DNA of 64,000 nucleotides, taken from Natranaeroarchaeum sp042663585. Lineage in GTDB: Archaea > Halobacteriota > Halobacteria > Halobacteriales > Natronoarchaeaceae. The stretch covers positions 1,364,001 to 1,428,000 of the forward strand of contig NZ_JBHTAN010000006.1 of NCBI RefSeq assembly GCF_042663585.1, written 5' to 3'. Every line of letters starts with the position of its first letter. Positions within the stretch are counted from its first letter, which is position 1. The notes beneath the pieces were generated by a model. That model saw only the letters and a list, made by a program, of their open reading frames with translations. It was not told where the DNA came from and made no database searches. Positions 40,567-49,308 of the stretch are shown here, one piece after another. The position numbers and the translations under genes are program-made.

Positions 40567-41511
40567 TTAATCTTCCTTTCGATTCCGGTTCCGAACGGGG
40601 TGCAGTCGATTCTCTGGCTCCTCTATCGGCAGGAAGTCCGGTCGCTCGCCGTCTTCGAGTCCCACCTTTCGCAGTCGTTCTTTGTACTCCTCAGAACGGA
40701 ACCGATCGGAGAGGCGAGCGTTGGCCACGGTGATAAATAGGAACACAGCGATGACGATGAACGCGAGTCCCGCAACGCCGGTAATCAGTGGTGTTCCGGT
40801 CGCTCCACCACCCGAGATGGCGAGATACAGCGAGACCCCAAGCAATCCAAGCCCGGCGAGCATCTGTGCGCCCGCGATCACCTGTATCATCAGGTTCCCC
40901 ACCTCGCTGCTCCGTTCCGGTACTTCGTCGGGCCGTGGGAGGAGAAAGTCTCCCTCCGGGGGCTCCTGCGGGTCGTACTCCTCCATCGAGCATAGCGCAA
41001 CCGTCGGCTTGACGTCACGCAGCACTGTCCCCGTTCCTTCTACCGTTCCATCGGGGAAGATCAGCGCGTAGTCCTGGTCGGAGTACGCGATCAGCAGTTC
41101 CCCGTCGTCGCCGGCGTCGACGCGTTCGAGTACGGCGAACACCTCGCGCTGTGCGATCCGCGTGAGCAACTCCTGTTCGACCCGGTCGATCAGTTCGCCG
41201 CCGGTGATCCATGACTGTGGATCGAACGCCGCTTCCCACTCGTCGATCGACATGTCTTCCATGTCGGAGGGGCCGAAGTCGTCGAAGTCGTACTGGGCTT
41301 CGATCTCTTCGAGTAGTTCCTCGTCGGATACCTCGTCGTCGGAGCGCTCGTCGGACAGAGGGTTGCCACCGACCTGCTCCCCGTCAGTCGGGCGGTCGGC
41401 ATCACGTGACTCGTCTGTCTCCTCGACACCCTCCTCGGCGTCCGCCGACGCTCCGGTATCGGACCGCTCGGATTCGTCGTCGGCCTCGGGCGACGTCGAT
41501 GAGTCAGCCAT
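40567..41511 (-). CDS. acidic membrane protein of the cytochrome bc locus (DUF7319-like)
   Basis: A 314-residue protein. Residues 1-90 are extremely acidic and disordered. The middle resembles a sensor-like alpha/beta region (WITGGELIDRVEQELL, LLIAYSDQDYALIF), and two helices near 215-262 are followed by a basic tail. ATG 41511 (MADSSTSPEADD) is preferred; ATG 41538 in frame would add nine residues. Same strand as, and just upstream of, the cytochrome bc operon, 62 bases before it. Function unknown. Confidence 0.76.
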   Translation of the reverse strand: MADSSTSPEADDESERSDTGASADAEEGVEETDESRDADRPTDGEQVGGNPLSDERSDDEVSDEELLEEIEAQYDFDDFGPSDMEDMSIDEWEAAFDPQSWITGGELIDRVEQELLTRIAQREVFAVLERVDAGDDGELLIAYSDQDYALIFPDGTVEGTGTVLRDVKPTVALCSMEEYDPQEPPEGDFLLPRPDEVPERSSEVGNLMIQVIAGAQMLAGLGLLGVSLYLAISGGGATGTPLITGVAGLAFIVIAVFLFITVANARLSDRFRSEEYKERLRKVGLEDGERPDFLPIEEPENRLHPVRNRNRKED

Positions 41512-41573
41512 TACCTGAAATTCGGGTGCCCGGGACATACGTTTTCCGCCATCGTCGTGGGAGCTATCGCGTG

Positions 41574-41580
41574 TTTTAAA
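41574..41580 (+). promoter_or_regulatory. putative TATA element before the DUF7321-like gene
   Basis: The palindromic ttttaaa ends 25 nt before the ATG at 41605. It may also be read on the other strand for the divergent DUF7319-like gene. Confidence 0.45.
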
Positions 41581-41604
41581 CGTCACTCTTCCTAAGATCA
41601 GCCG

Positions 41605-42087
41605 ATGTCGGAGTACGTCTATGCGACGGTCGCCACATTGCTGGTGACGCTCAGTTTTCCGCTGTATCTCTATGGGGCGTGGATCATTCTTCAGGAAGAG
41701 GTCGTCACGTGGGACGTCCTGATCCACCACCTCAAGTACGTCACCGCAGGGCTGGTGCTGACGACCGTGCCGATGGTCACGTGGATGATTCCGAACGCGT
41801 TCGACCAGTTCTCGCCGCTGCTGGCGGTACATATGTTCTTCGGCCTGCAGGCGTACGCGCTGTTGCTCGTCGGACTGACCGGAATCGTTCGGATCTTTCA
41901 GGTCAAGCGCCAGCACAATCTCTATCACGAATCGAGCGGCGACATCGACATCAGCGAACTCCACGAGAACATGAGCGCGTGGCGCTGGCGGCTCCGGATC
42001 GGCGTCTTCGGCTACGTCGGTTGCTGGATCATCGCCTACCTGATCGGCGTCTTCCGGTTCCTGCTGCGATTTATTTATCTGTTCTAG
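41605..42087 (+). CDS. four-helix membrane protein (DUF7321-like)
   Basis: A 160-residue protein with helices near 5-27, 40-62, 70-95 and 132-158. Conserved-looking histidines occur in VLIHHLKYVTAG and LLAVHMFFGLQAY, which could ligate heme or sense the membrane, as in small b-type membrane proteins. The type usually accompanies the cytochrome bc genes in haloarchaea (recollection). Divergent from the DUF7319-like gene and convergent with endonuclease III, stop to stop nine bases apart. Confidence 0.77.
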   Translation: MSEYVYATVATLLVTLSFPLYLYGAWIILQEEVVTWDVLIHHLKYVTAGLVLTTVPMVTWMIPNAFDQFSPLLAVHMFFGLQAYALLLVGLTGIVRIFQVKRQHNLYHESSGDIDISELHENMSAWRWRLRIGVFGYVGCWIIAYLIGVFRFLLRFIYLF

Positions 42088-42096
42088 GGCGGGCGC

Positions 42097-42780
42097 TCAC
42101 CACGCCTCGCCGCTGGCGAGATCCACGTCGTTGTCGCCTTTTTCCGAAGGACAGATGTCGGCGAGCACGCAATCCCCACAGTCGGGGTTCCGCGCAGTGC
42201 AGACTGCACGACCGTGATCGATCAGGAGGTGGGTGTACTGTTGCCAGACGTCTTCCGGGACGATCTCCATCAGATCCGACTCGATCGCTTCGGGTCGCTC
42301 TTGCTCGGTCAGTCCAAGCCGTCGGGAGATCCGCTGGACGTGCGTGTCGACGACGATTCCCTCGACGACGTCGTGAGCGTGCTGGAGGACGACATTGGCC
42401 GTCTTGCGTCCAACCCCCGACAGTTCGGTGAGTTCGTCCATCGTGTCGGGGACCTCGCCGTCGTGTTCTTCGAGGATGGTCTGACAGGTGCTCTTGATGT
42501 AGCCCGCCTTGCTGTTGTAGTAGGTGATCGAGTTCAGGTCTTCTGCGAGTTCCTCCTCGTCGACGGTCGCGTACTCCTCGGGCCCGTCGTACTTCTCGAA
42601 GAGATGTTCAGTCTCCGTGTTGACCCGCTCATCGGTACACTGCGCCGAGAGAATGACGGCGATCAGCAGTTCGAGGCGGTTCGAGTACCGAAGCGATATC
42701 GCGCTGTCGGGGTACTCTTCGAGCAGTCGGTCGACGACTTCCTCGGCCTGCGCTTCGCGCGGTTCGAGCGGCGTTCCCAT
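42097..42780 (-). CDS. nth: endonuclease III
   Basis: A 227-residue DNA glycosylase/AP lyase for oxidised pyrimidines. The HhH motif with catalytic lysine is LSGVGRKTANVVL, the catalytic aspartate is in VVDTHVQRIS, and the [4Fe-4S] cysteines are C-x6-C-x2-C-x5-C near the C-terminus (CTARNPDCGDCVLADIC). ATG 42780 (MGTPLEPREAQ) matches the usual N-terminus; an upstream ATG at 42834 adds 18 residues that are poorly supported. Confidence 0.95.
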   Translation of the reverse strand: MGTPLEPREAQAEEVVDRLLEEYPDSAISLRYSNRLELLIAVILSAQCTDERVNTETEHLFEKYDGPEEYATVDEEELAEDLNSITYYNSKAGYIKSTCQTILEEHDGEVPDTMDELTELSGVGRKTANVVLQHAHDVVEGIVVDTHVQRISRRLGLTEQERPEAIESDLMEIVPEDVWQQYTHLLIDHGRAVCTARNPDCGDCVLADICPSEKGDNDVDLASGEAW

Positions 42781-42905
42781 GGCTTCGAGTTTGAGCGGAG
42801 GGGTTTCAGCGGTTCGGTTCGGTCCGGCATCCACGGTCCGTCGGCCGAGTCTTCGCGCAAGTACCGGGAAACTACAGTATTATCCTCGCTCGTCCAATCC
42901 GCTAT

Positions 42906-43295
42906 GTGAGCAATCACAACGGTTTCGAGATACGGGACGAACTGCTCGGGGTCTGCCGAACTGTCGTGGGTGACGAACTCAGAAGCATCACCTACTACAC
43001 CCACGACGATATCGAACAACTGTATCTCCGATCGGATCTGGACCGCACGGCTGATCTGGAAAGCTTTGCAGAACACGAACGACGCGGGTTTCGATCCCAG
43101 GAAGCGTACAAGGACTCCGAACTCGGGCAGTACGAGGCGACGATCCGGATGTTCGAGAACGGCTATCTCTCCCGCGTCGTCCACGAGCCACACGGCGTCT
43201 GGGTGACGACCGACGACATGTCCATCGACCGGTTCGAGGAGCTAACAGTGGCAATCCGGAACGTACTGGAATCGTACAACGAGCAAGTCGGGTGA
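42906..43295 (+). CDS. haloarchaeal hypothetical protein (DUF7522-like)
   Basis: A 129-residue soluble acidic protein that starts at GTG (SNHNGFEIRDELL). Segments YTHDDIEQLYLRSDLD and GVWVTTDDMSIDRFEEL are the main features; no known domain is evident to me. Divergent from nth. I recall similar proteins (DUF7522) only as haloarchaeal unknowns. Confidence 0.75.
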   Translation: MSNHNGFEIRDELLGVCRTVVGDELRSITYYTHDDIEQLYLRSDLDRTADLESFAEHERRGFRSQEAYKDSELGQYEATIRMFENGYLSRVVHEPHGVWVTTDDMSIDRFEELTVAIRNVLESYNEQVG

Positions 43296-43345
43296 GTAGC
43301 ACCGGTAGTAGGTAGGCCTATCACGGACCGATGTCCAAGCCGAAC

Positions 43346-43352
43346 CTTTATG
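43346..43352 (+). promoter_or_regulatory. putative TATA element of mvaD
   Basis: ctttatg lies about 28 nt before the ATG at 43377; leaderless transcription is likely. Confidence 0.45.
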
Positions 43353-43376
43353 CGCATATCCCGACGCCATGAAGGT

Positions 43377-44360
43377 ATGAAAGCCACCGCAAAGGCGCAC
43401 CCGATTCAGGGACTGGTGAAGTACCACGGAATGCGAGACGAGCAGTTGCGGCTTCCGTATCACGACAGCATTAGCGTCTGTACCGCCCCGAGCCATACGA
43501 AGACGACCGTCGAGTTCGACTTCGAGCGCGAGGAAGACCGCTACATCGTCGACGGCGAGGAACTGGACGGCCGCGCGAAAGAGCGGGTCGACGACGTCGT
43601 CGACTACGTCCGCAAGACCTCCGAGGCCCCGCACGCGGTCTACGGGGTCCGACTGGAGAGCGAGAACTCCTTCCCGACCAACGTGGGGCTCGGTTCCTCC
43701 TCGTCCGGCTTTGCGGCGGCCGCGATGGCGCTTGCCGAGGCCGCTGAGCTAGAGTGGTCCCGTCCGGAGATTTCGACCATCGCACGCCGGGGCTCCTCCT
43801 CGGCCGCGCGGTCGGTCACGGGCGCGTTCTCACACCTCTACGCGGGTCTCAACGACGAGGACTGCCGGTCGGAACGGATCGAAACGGGCCTCGAAGACGA
43901 CCTCAAAGTCGTCATCGGACTGGTCCCCTCCTACAAGGAGACCGAGCAGGCCCACGAGGAGGCCGCCGACAGCCACATGTTCCAGGCGCGGCTTGCACAC
44001 ATGCACGAACAGATCGCCGAGATGCGCGATTCGCTGCGCGAGGCCGACTTCGAGCGCACCTTCGAGCTAGCCGAGCACGACTCGCTCTCGCTGGCGGCAA
44101 CGACCATGACTGGTCCCGCTGGGTGGGTCTACTGGCAGCCAGCGACCCTGCGCGTCTTCAATGCCGTGCGAAAGCTTCGCAACGAAGAGGGGATTCCGGC
44201 GTACTTCTCGACTGATACCGGCGCGAGCGTCTACGTCAACACGACTGACGAGCACGCCGAACTGGTCAAAGAAACGCTCGAAGACTGCGGCGTCAAATCC
44301 GCTATCTGGGAGGTCGGCGGCCCGGCACGGCTTCTCGACGAGTCGGAAGCGCTGTTCTGA
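43377..44360 (+). CDS. mvaD: phosphomevalonate decarboxylase (MvaD)
   Basis: A 327-residue GHMP-fold enzyme of the haloarchaeal mevalonate pathway, known in Haloferax to decarboxylate mevalonate phosphate to isopentenyl phosphate. The start MKATAKAHPIQGLVKYHG at 43377 fits the family; ATG 43350 would add nine residues and lies in the TATA region. The ATP loop NVGLGSSSSGFAAAAMALAE and the STDTGASVYVN C-terminal motif are clear. The isopentenyl phosphate kinase gene is not in the window. The product feeds the polyprenyl synthase at 33696-34760. Confidence 0.93.
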   Translation: MKATAKAHPIQGLVKYHGMRDEQLRLPYHDSISVCTAPSHTKTTVEFDFEREEDRYIVDGEELDGRAKERVDDVVDYVRKTSEAPHAVYGVRLESENSFPTNVGLGSSSSGFAAAAMALAEAAELEWSRPEISTIARRGSSSAARSVTGAFSHLYAGLNDEDCRSERIETGLEDDLKVVIGLVPSYKETEQAHEEAADSHMFQARLAHMHEQIAEMRDSLREADFERTFELAEHDSLSLAATTMTGPAGWVYWQPATLRVFNAVRKLRNEEGIPAYFSTDTGASVYVNTTDEHAELVKETLEDCGVKSAIWEVGGPARLLDESEALF

Positions 44361-44408
44361 GACGGGCGACCCCCTGCGTACTTTTTCTCGCTGGTCGACA
44401 CCAGAGGT

Positions 44409-44834
44409 ATGCGAACGATCGAATCGGCCATCGAGATAGACGCCAATCCCGAGGCAGTCTGGGCCGAGCTAACCGACTTCGAGTCGTACGACGAGTGGAA
44501 CCCGTTCATTCGCCACGCCGAGGGCGAAGCAGCCGTCGGCAGGCGACTTAGCATCCGGGTCGATCCACCCGGCGGGAGGGGTGCGACGTTCAGCCCGAAA
44601 GTGACCGTCGTCGACGAGCCACGGCGACTGGCGTGGCTTGGCCGCTTCGGCCTCCCACACCTGTTCGATGGCCGCCACGAGTTCCGTATCGATACGAACG
44701 ATGACGGCAGCGTCACGTTCAGACAGCAGGAGTCGTTCGGCGGCGTCCTCGTCCCCGTGTTGCTCAACGAGGGGGCCGTCCAGCGCGGCTTCGAGGAGAT
44801 GAACAGCGCGCTCAAACGGCGCGTTGAGGCCTAA
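44409..44834 (+). CDS. SRPBCC-domain (helix-grip) protein
   Basis: A 141-residue protein of the polyketide-cyclase/START superfamily. The N-terminal IEIDANPEAVWAELTDFESY DEWNPFI pattern and the C-terminal long helix (GAVQRGFEEMNSALKRRVE) are typical. The ligand is unknown. A TATA-like tactttt lies about 28 nt upstream. It ends 64 bases before the NDH-2-like gene on the same strand, perhaps by chance. Confidence 0.85.
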   Translation: MRTIESAIEIDANPEAVWAELTDFESYDEWNPFIRHAEGEAAVGRRLSIRVDPPGGRGATFSPKVTVVDEPRRLAWLGRFGLPHLFDGRHEFRIDTNDDGSVTFRQQESFGGVLVPVLLNEGAVQRGFEEMNSALKRRVEA

Positions 44835-44870
44835 GTCGCCACCGGAGAGTAGGATCCGGTGGAGACAGCC

Positions 44871-44877
44871 TTTACTT
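44871..44877 (+). promoter_or_regulatory. putative TATA element of the NDH-2-like gene
   Basis: tttactt begins 28 nt before the ATG at 44899. Confidence 0.4.
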
Positions 44878-44898
44878 ACCGCGGTCGCTACTACATCC

Positions 44899-46053
44899 AT
44901 GAACGTTCTCGTTCTCGGCGGCGGCTACGCGGGCATTGCGCTCGCGCAACGCCTCGAAGACCGACTGCCGCACGACGTCGATATCCTCCTCGTAGACGAC
45001 ACTGGCGAACATCTCGTCCAGCAGGAACTACACCGCGTGATCAGGCGGCCCGAACTGACTGAGGAAATATCGATTCCCCTGGAAGAACTCGTCGGCCGCG
45101 CCCAGGTCGAAACGGCGACGGTAACCGGCGTCGACGTCGACGCGAAAACCGTCGAACTCGACGGCGAGCGGACGATCGAGTACGATTTCGCCGGCATCGC
45201 CCTCGGTGCAGAGACTGCCTACTACGACATTCCGGGTCTCGAAGCGAACAGCCATCCGGTCAAACGACTTGAGCACGCAGACCGCATCAGGGAGCGATTC
45301 CGCGAACTGCTCGACGAGAACTCGGGCCGAGTCGTCATCGGTGGTGCCGGGCTATCGGGGATACAGGTCGCCGGCGAACTCGCCGCTATGAGTCGGAAGG
45401 AACAGGTTGGGGAGGACCTGGAGATTGTATTGCTCGAAGCCCTCGACAGGGTCGCACCGGGCTTCAGCGAACCGTTTTCGGCGGCTGTTGCGGACACCCT
45501 CGAAACAAACGACATCCGGATACGAACGAATACGACTGTCGCCGGTGCGACGGCGGACCGGGTCGACCTGGCCAACGGCGGGGAACTCGAACACGACCTG
45601 CTCGTCTGGACCGGCGGACTTCGGGGTCCGGGAGCACTCGACGGAGAGCGGCCACAGGTGAAGAGTACGCTGGAACTCGCTGACGGGACCTTCGTACTGG
45701 GCGATACCGCACGGGTGATCGACGGTGACGGCGAACCGGTGCCGGCAAGCGCGCAGGCGGCCGTCCGCGAGGCGACGCCGGTCGCCAACTCGATTGCACG
45801 CGCCGTCGAACACGAGCGCGACGGGGATGCGCTGTTCTCCCCGCGATACGAGCGGTTCAACTTCGATACGCCGGGGTGGGTCGTCAGCATCGGTGACGAC
45901 GCCGTCGCGGAACTCGGACCCGCAGTCGTCACCGGCCGGGCGGCGGCCGCAGCGAAAGCCACGGTCGGCGCGTCGTATCTAACGACAATCGGGAAGGTGC
46001 GAAACGCCGTCGACCTGGTCGACAGCGAGTTAGGTATCGACCCCGACAGGTAG
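44899..46053 (+). CDS. NDH-2-like NAD(P)/FAD-dependent oxidoreductase
   Basis: A 384-residue pyridine-nucleotide-disulfide-type enzyme. The FAD site is VLVLGGGYAGIALAQRL and the NAD site is VVIGGAGLSGIQVAGELAA, with the second FAD segment GTFVLGDTARVID. Family members oxidise NADH and reduce quinone at the membrane face without pumping protons, so it could feed the bc-type complex. ATG 44899 enters the first beta strand directly. No membrane anchor is evident; the C-terminal helix (AAAAKATVGASYLTTIGKV) may bind membranes. Substrate is inferred. Confidence 0.9.
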   Translation: MNVLVLGGGYAGIALAQRLEDRLPHDVDILLVDDTGEHLVQQELHRVIRRPELTEEISIPLEELVGRAQVETATVTGVDVDAKTVELDGERTIEYDFAGIALGAETAYYDIPGLEANSHPVKRLEHADRIRERFRELLDENSGRVVIGGAGLSGIQVAGELAAMSRKEQVGEDLEIVLLEALDRVAPGFSEPFSAAVADTLETNDIRIRTNTTVAGATADRVDLANGGELEHDLLVWTGGLRGPGALDGERPQVKSTLELADGTFVLGDTARVIDGDGEPVPASAQAAVREATPVANSIARAVEHERDGDALFSPRYERFNFDTPGWVVSIGDDAVAELGPAVVTGRAAAAAKATVGASYLTTIGKVRNAVDLVDSELGIDPDR

Positions 46054-46055
46054 CG

Positions 46056-46400
46056 CTAGCCCGGGACGCCGTACGCTTCGAGACCACCCAATCCGATCGT
46101 TGACAGGATGATCAGCGTGACGACCACCGCGACCCACGCGACCAGCGTGATGAGGATGGCGTCGATCCAACCCCCTGGATAGCGATTGTTGACCACCCAG
46201 AGATACGCAATAAAGGCGACCAGTCCGCCGATCAGTGGGACGAAGAACTCGACGATTCCCCACAGTATCCCGCCGATCAGCGCCGTCACCAGCGCATACG
46301 AGTAGCTCTGGACATCGGCCACGAGGTTCGCGCCGACGTAGATGCCGATAGCGCCGATGAGCAGACTCACGCCGAACGTTACGAGTGACGTTACTACCAT
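46056..46400 (-). CDS. four-helix hypothetical membrane protein
   Basis: A 114-residue very hydrophobic protein with helices near 4-26, 36-56, 58-72 and 80-105. Polar positions include the WVVNNRYPGGWIDA loop. No family is recognised. Stop to stop two bases from the NDH-2-like gene. Function unknown. Confidence 0.75.
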   Translation of the reverse strand: MVVTSLVTFGVSLLIGAIGIYVGANLVADVQSYSYALVTALIGGILWGIVEFFVPLIGGLVAFIAYLWVVNNRYPGGWIDAILITLVAWVAVVVTLIILSTIGLGGLEAYGVPG

Positions 46401-46475
46401 ACGGACACTTCGAACTACTGTGTATTAAATGCCGTTTGCCCGACATAGTTGTGGGTTCCTCGCGAACAGCCGTTC

Positions 46476-48188
46476 TCACGAGGCCGTCGAATCCTCGCGC
46501 AGGAGTCCGGGAACCCGGAGGGTGACAGTCGTCCCGCTATCCGAAGTCGAAAACGAGAGGTCGCCACCTAGCGCGGTGATCCCCGACTGGACGACCCGCA
46601 GACCGATACCGCTCCCATGTTGGAGGGCGTCCTCGGTTCCGTCGTGCAGGACGGCGATCTCCTCTTCGGGAATCCCCGGTCCATCGTCTTCGATCTCGAT
46701 AGAGAGCGAAGAACCGTCCGCTGCTCGGCATCGCGCTCTGAGTTCGATGGTTGGCGATGGGTCAGTCGAGTGATCGAGCGCGTTGTCGAGGAGGTTTCCG
46801 ATCACGAGGCCCAGGACGTCCGGATCGGTTCGGACAGTGAGGCCCGGGGAGACAGCCACGCTCACCTCGGCAGATCCGTCGTCCCACTCAGAAATCAGGT
46901 CGTCGACGAACTCGTGGAACTCAATCGGCTTCCGGGTCTCGACGGAGCGATCGATCGTCCGGTTCAGTTCGCGGGCGCGCTCCGAGAGCGTGAGGAGCCC
47001 CGAACTCTCGTCGACGATGGTCTCGGCGGAATCGGTGAGAGCCGGATCGCTCGCGGAGTCAGCGATCAGTTCAGCGTGGCCCGCGATGACGGTCAGGTCA
47101 TTACGGAGGTTGTGTCGGAGCACGCGATTGACGACGGCAAAGCGCTGTTCGCGCTGGCGGAGGTCAGTGATGTCCTGCAGGACGGTGGTGTAGCCTAGCC
47201 GGGTACCCGTCACGTCCTCGAACGGTGAGGTCGTAACCCGGTACTGTCGCCGTTCCCCGCCGGCGAGTAGTTCGATGTCCTGTTCCCGGCACTGGAGGTC
47301 GATGTCGGCCGAGACCAGTTCCGAGAGATCGGTTCCGACGAAGCGGTCGGTGTGCTCGCCGAACAGCGATGCCGCGGCCGTATTGAAGTTGATGACCCGA
47401 CGGTCGGTGTCGACTGTCACGACCGGCGTGTCGAGGTCGTCAATCGCGGTTCGCTCCCCGATGCGGCGGGTCGCCGGGTCGAACTCGAACATCCCCGCGC
47501 TGAACAGCGCGTAGATATCGAGCAGCATGTGCGGAACTAGCAGGACCGGGAGGAAACTGTACTGCGGGACCGGTCCCAGCGAAAAGAAGTAGCCGATGAT
47601 GCCGACGACCGGAAAAACGGGCGTGAGAAGCAAGGCGACGGTCTGTGATCGGAACAGTCGGCCGTAACTGACGAGCGTATCGAGCAAGAGCAACTGGGCG
47701 ACGCTGAGTAGCGTAACGCCGATGGCGAACACGAAAAAGAATATTGCGGTGAGTTCGTAGGAAACGGTCGCAGCGCTGGCGACCGGGTCGAGTCGGAAGT
47801 TACTCCAGATCAGTTCGTGGTACTCGTTCGTTACCGCCACGAGGGTAATCAGTCCGAACAGCCCCAGAACGAGCGCGGCGGGCATCGTCCGGAGGACGTA
47901 CTGTCGCCCGGTGTACACCAGCGCGAACGCGAGCCAGACGACGCCGAGCCAGAGCGTAAAGAGCATGACAAGCATCTCCAGAAACGCTCGCAGCCATAGC
48001 GGTTCGAACACCAACAGCGCGACGCCGTAGCCGAAACAGATTGCGCTCATGAGCGACGCGATACCGACGAACCACCTGCCGCCGACCTGCCCGCGCCGTT
48101 GCCAGACCGCACCGACGAGCGGCAGGGTGGCGACGCCGCTCGTAAGGGCTACGGCGGCCAACAACGACAACTCGACGCTCGGCAACAC
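46476..48188 (-). CDS. membrane histidine kinase with 7TM and PAS domains
   Basis: A 570-residue sensor kinase. Residues 1-230 form seven helices (HisK_7TM type). A PAS domain (about 245-345) contains the TPVVTVDTDRRVINFNTAAA start and a PAC-like end. The phosphoacceptor is in VNRVLRHNLRNDLTVIAGHA. The ATP domain has GNLLDNALDHS (N box) and IEDDGPGIPEEE (G1), with GSGIGLRVV (G2). It autophosphorylates on His, but no response regulator is adjacent; the two HalX regulators in this window are candidates. Signal unknown. Confidence 0.94.
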   Translation of the reverse strand: MLPSVELSLLAAVALTSGVATLPLVGAVWQRRGQVGGRWFVGIASLMSAICFGYGVALLVFEPLWLRAFLEMLVMLFTLWLGVVWLAFALVYTGRQYVLRTMPAALVLGLFGLITLVAVTNEYHELIWSNFRLDPVASAATVSYELTAIFFFVFAIGVTLLSVAQLLLLDTLVSYGRLFRSQTVALLLTPVFPVVGIIGYFFSLGPVPQYSFLPVLLVPHMLLDIYALFSAGMFEFDPATRRIGERTAIDDLDTPVVTVDTDRRVINFNTAAASLFGEHTDRFVGTDLSELVSADIDLQCREQDIELLAGGERRQYRVTTSPFEDVTGTRLGYTTVLQDITDLRQREQRFAVVNRVLRHNLRNDLTVIAGHAELIADSASDPALTDSAETIVDESSGLLTLSERARELNRTIDRSVETRKPIEFHEFVDDLISEWDDGSAEVSVAVSPGLTVRTDPDVLGLVIGNLLDNALDHSTDPSPTIELRARCRAADGSSLSIEIEDDGPGIPEEEIAVLHDGTEDALQHGSGIGLRVVQSGITALGGDLSFSTSDSGTTVTLRVPGLLREDSTAS

Positions 48189-48287
48189 TACTGTCAGGCA
48201 AGTAGTGGAATACGCAAAACGCTTTGGCTATCGACAGTGCAGGGAGTCGCGGGCGGTGGTGGTCGCAACCGGCAGTCGTTCCGGAAC

Positions 48288-48293
48288 GTTTAG
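48288..48293 (+). promoter_or_regulatory. putative TATA element before the JAMM gene
   Basis: gtttag lies about 28 nt before the ATG at 48319. Confidence 0.35.
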
Positions 48294-48318
48294 CATCCGC
48301 AGACGGTGAGTACCCACC

Positions 48319-48843
48319 ATGGGCCTGTTCGATTCCCTGTTCCGGTCGAGCGAAGTTCTCGGGATCGCCCGGGAGACCATGGAGTTCGCCCTGCAGGCGT
48401 CCGAAGACGCACATCCCAACGAGTACATGGGGATGCTGCGGGGCACCGAAGCCGAGACACTCGGACTCGACCGGGAGGGGTTAGTCATCACGGACGTGCT
48501 GGTCATCCCTGGCACCGAATCGAACAGTGTCAGCGCGACGGTCAAGACGAACATGATCCCGAACGACAACAAATCGCTCGGCTCGGTCCACTCGCACCCG
48601 AACGGCGCGCTCCGACCGAGCCAGGCCGACCTGGGGACGTTCACCCGCGGCGAGAGACACATCATCATCGGCGCGCCGTACGGGCGCGACGACTGGAAGG
48701 CGTTCGACTCCGACGGGGAGCCGACGGAACTGAACGTCATCGACGTCTCGCTCCCCGACTCCGAGGATTTCTTCCACTTCGATCAGCACGACATCGACGA
48801 GGAACTACGCGACGACGAGCTAGATCGGGGGCGACGATGGTGA
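48319..48843 (+). CDS. JAMM/MPN metalloprotease-like protein
   Basis: A 174-residue MPN-domain protein. The zinc motif is complete: Glu35 in NEYMGML, then His91-Ser92-His93, seven residues, Ser101 and Asp104 (HSHPNGALRPSQAD). Archaeal relatives (HvJAMM1/2 in Haloferax) cleave ubiquitin-like SAMP conjugates, so a desampylase role is plausible but not shown. The C-terminus is acidic. The last bases overlap the start of ribL by seven, so the two are translated together. Confidence 0.92.
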   Translation: MGLFDSLFRSSEVLGIARETMEFALQASEDAHPNEYMGMLRGTEAETLGLDREGLVITDVLVIPGTESNSVSATVKTNMIPNDNKSLGSVHSHPNGALRPSQADLGTFTRGERHIIIGAPYGRDDWKAFDSDGEPTELNVIDVSLPDSEDFFHFDQHDIDEELRDDELDRGRRW

Positions 48844-49268
48844 GAACAGTCGTCGCACAGGGGACCTTCGACATTCTCCACCCCGGCCACGTCCACTACC
48901 TGCGGGACGCCGCAGCGATGGGCGACGAGCTGGTCGTCATCGTGGCCCGCGGCGAGAACGTCACCCACAAGGACCCACCGATCCTCCCGAACTCCCAGCG
49001 TGTGACGATGGTCGACGCTCTGAAGCCAGTCGACCGGGCGATCATCGGCCACCCCGAGGACATCTTTGCACCGATCGAACGGATCGACCCGGACGTCATC
49101 ACGCTTGGTCACGACCAGCACCACGACGACGACGCGATTCAGGCCGAACTGGAACGTCGTGGGATCGACTGTACGGTGGAACGCGCGTCGGCGCGCGAAC
49201 CCGACTCTGCGGAAGAGTTGCTCTCGACCGGTCTGATCATCGACCGCATCCTCGAACGGCGCGGGTGA
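48837..49268 (+). CDS. ribL: FAD synthase (RibL-type nucleotidyltransferase)
   Basis: A 143-residue cytidylyltransferase-like enzyme. The nucleotide-binding HxGH-type motif is HPGH (15-18) in QGTFDILHPGHVHYL, and GHDQHHDD follows in the middle. In Methanocaldococcus, RibL transfers AMP from ATP to FMN to make FAD. ATG 48837 lies inside the end of the JAMM gene (the longer frame upstream is shadow). RibH is 1.2 kb away on the other strand, so two flavin genes are close. Confidence 0.93.
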   Translation: MVRTVVAQGTFDILHPGHVHYLRDAAAMGDELVVIVARGENVTHKDPPILPNSQRVTMVDALKPVDRAIIGHPEDIFAPIERIDPDVITLGHDQHHDDDAIQAELERRGIDCTVERASAREPDSAEELLSTGLIIDRILERRG

Positions 49269-49308
49269 CGGAGACGGACTAGTTTTCGGAAAATATCGAC
49301 CGCGACGA

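Noticed and set aside
40567..41964. Longer version (465 residues) of the acidic membrane protein
   Set aside because: Residues upstream of MSRAPEF are antisense to the four-helix protein at 41605-42087 and lack acidic bias; ATG 41511 or 41538 fits the composition.
46429..46773. Plus-strand open frames opposite the histidine kinase
   Set aside because: Shadows of the kinase ATPase domain, with no promoter or composition support.
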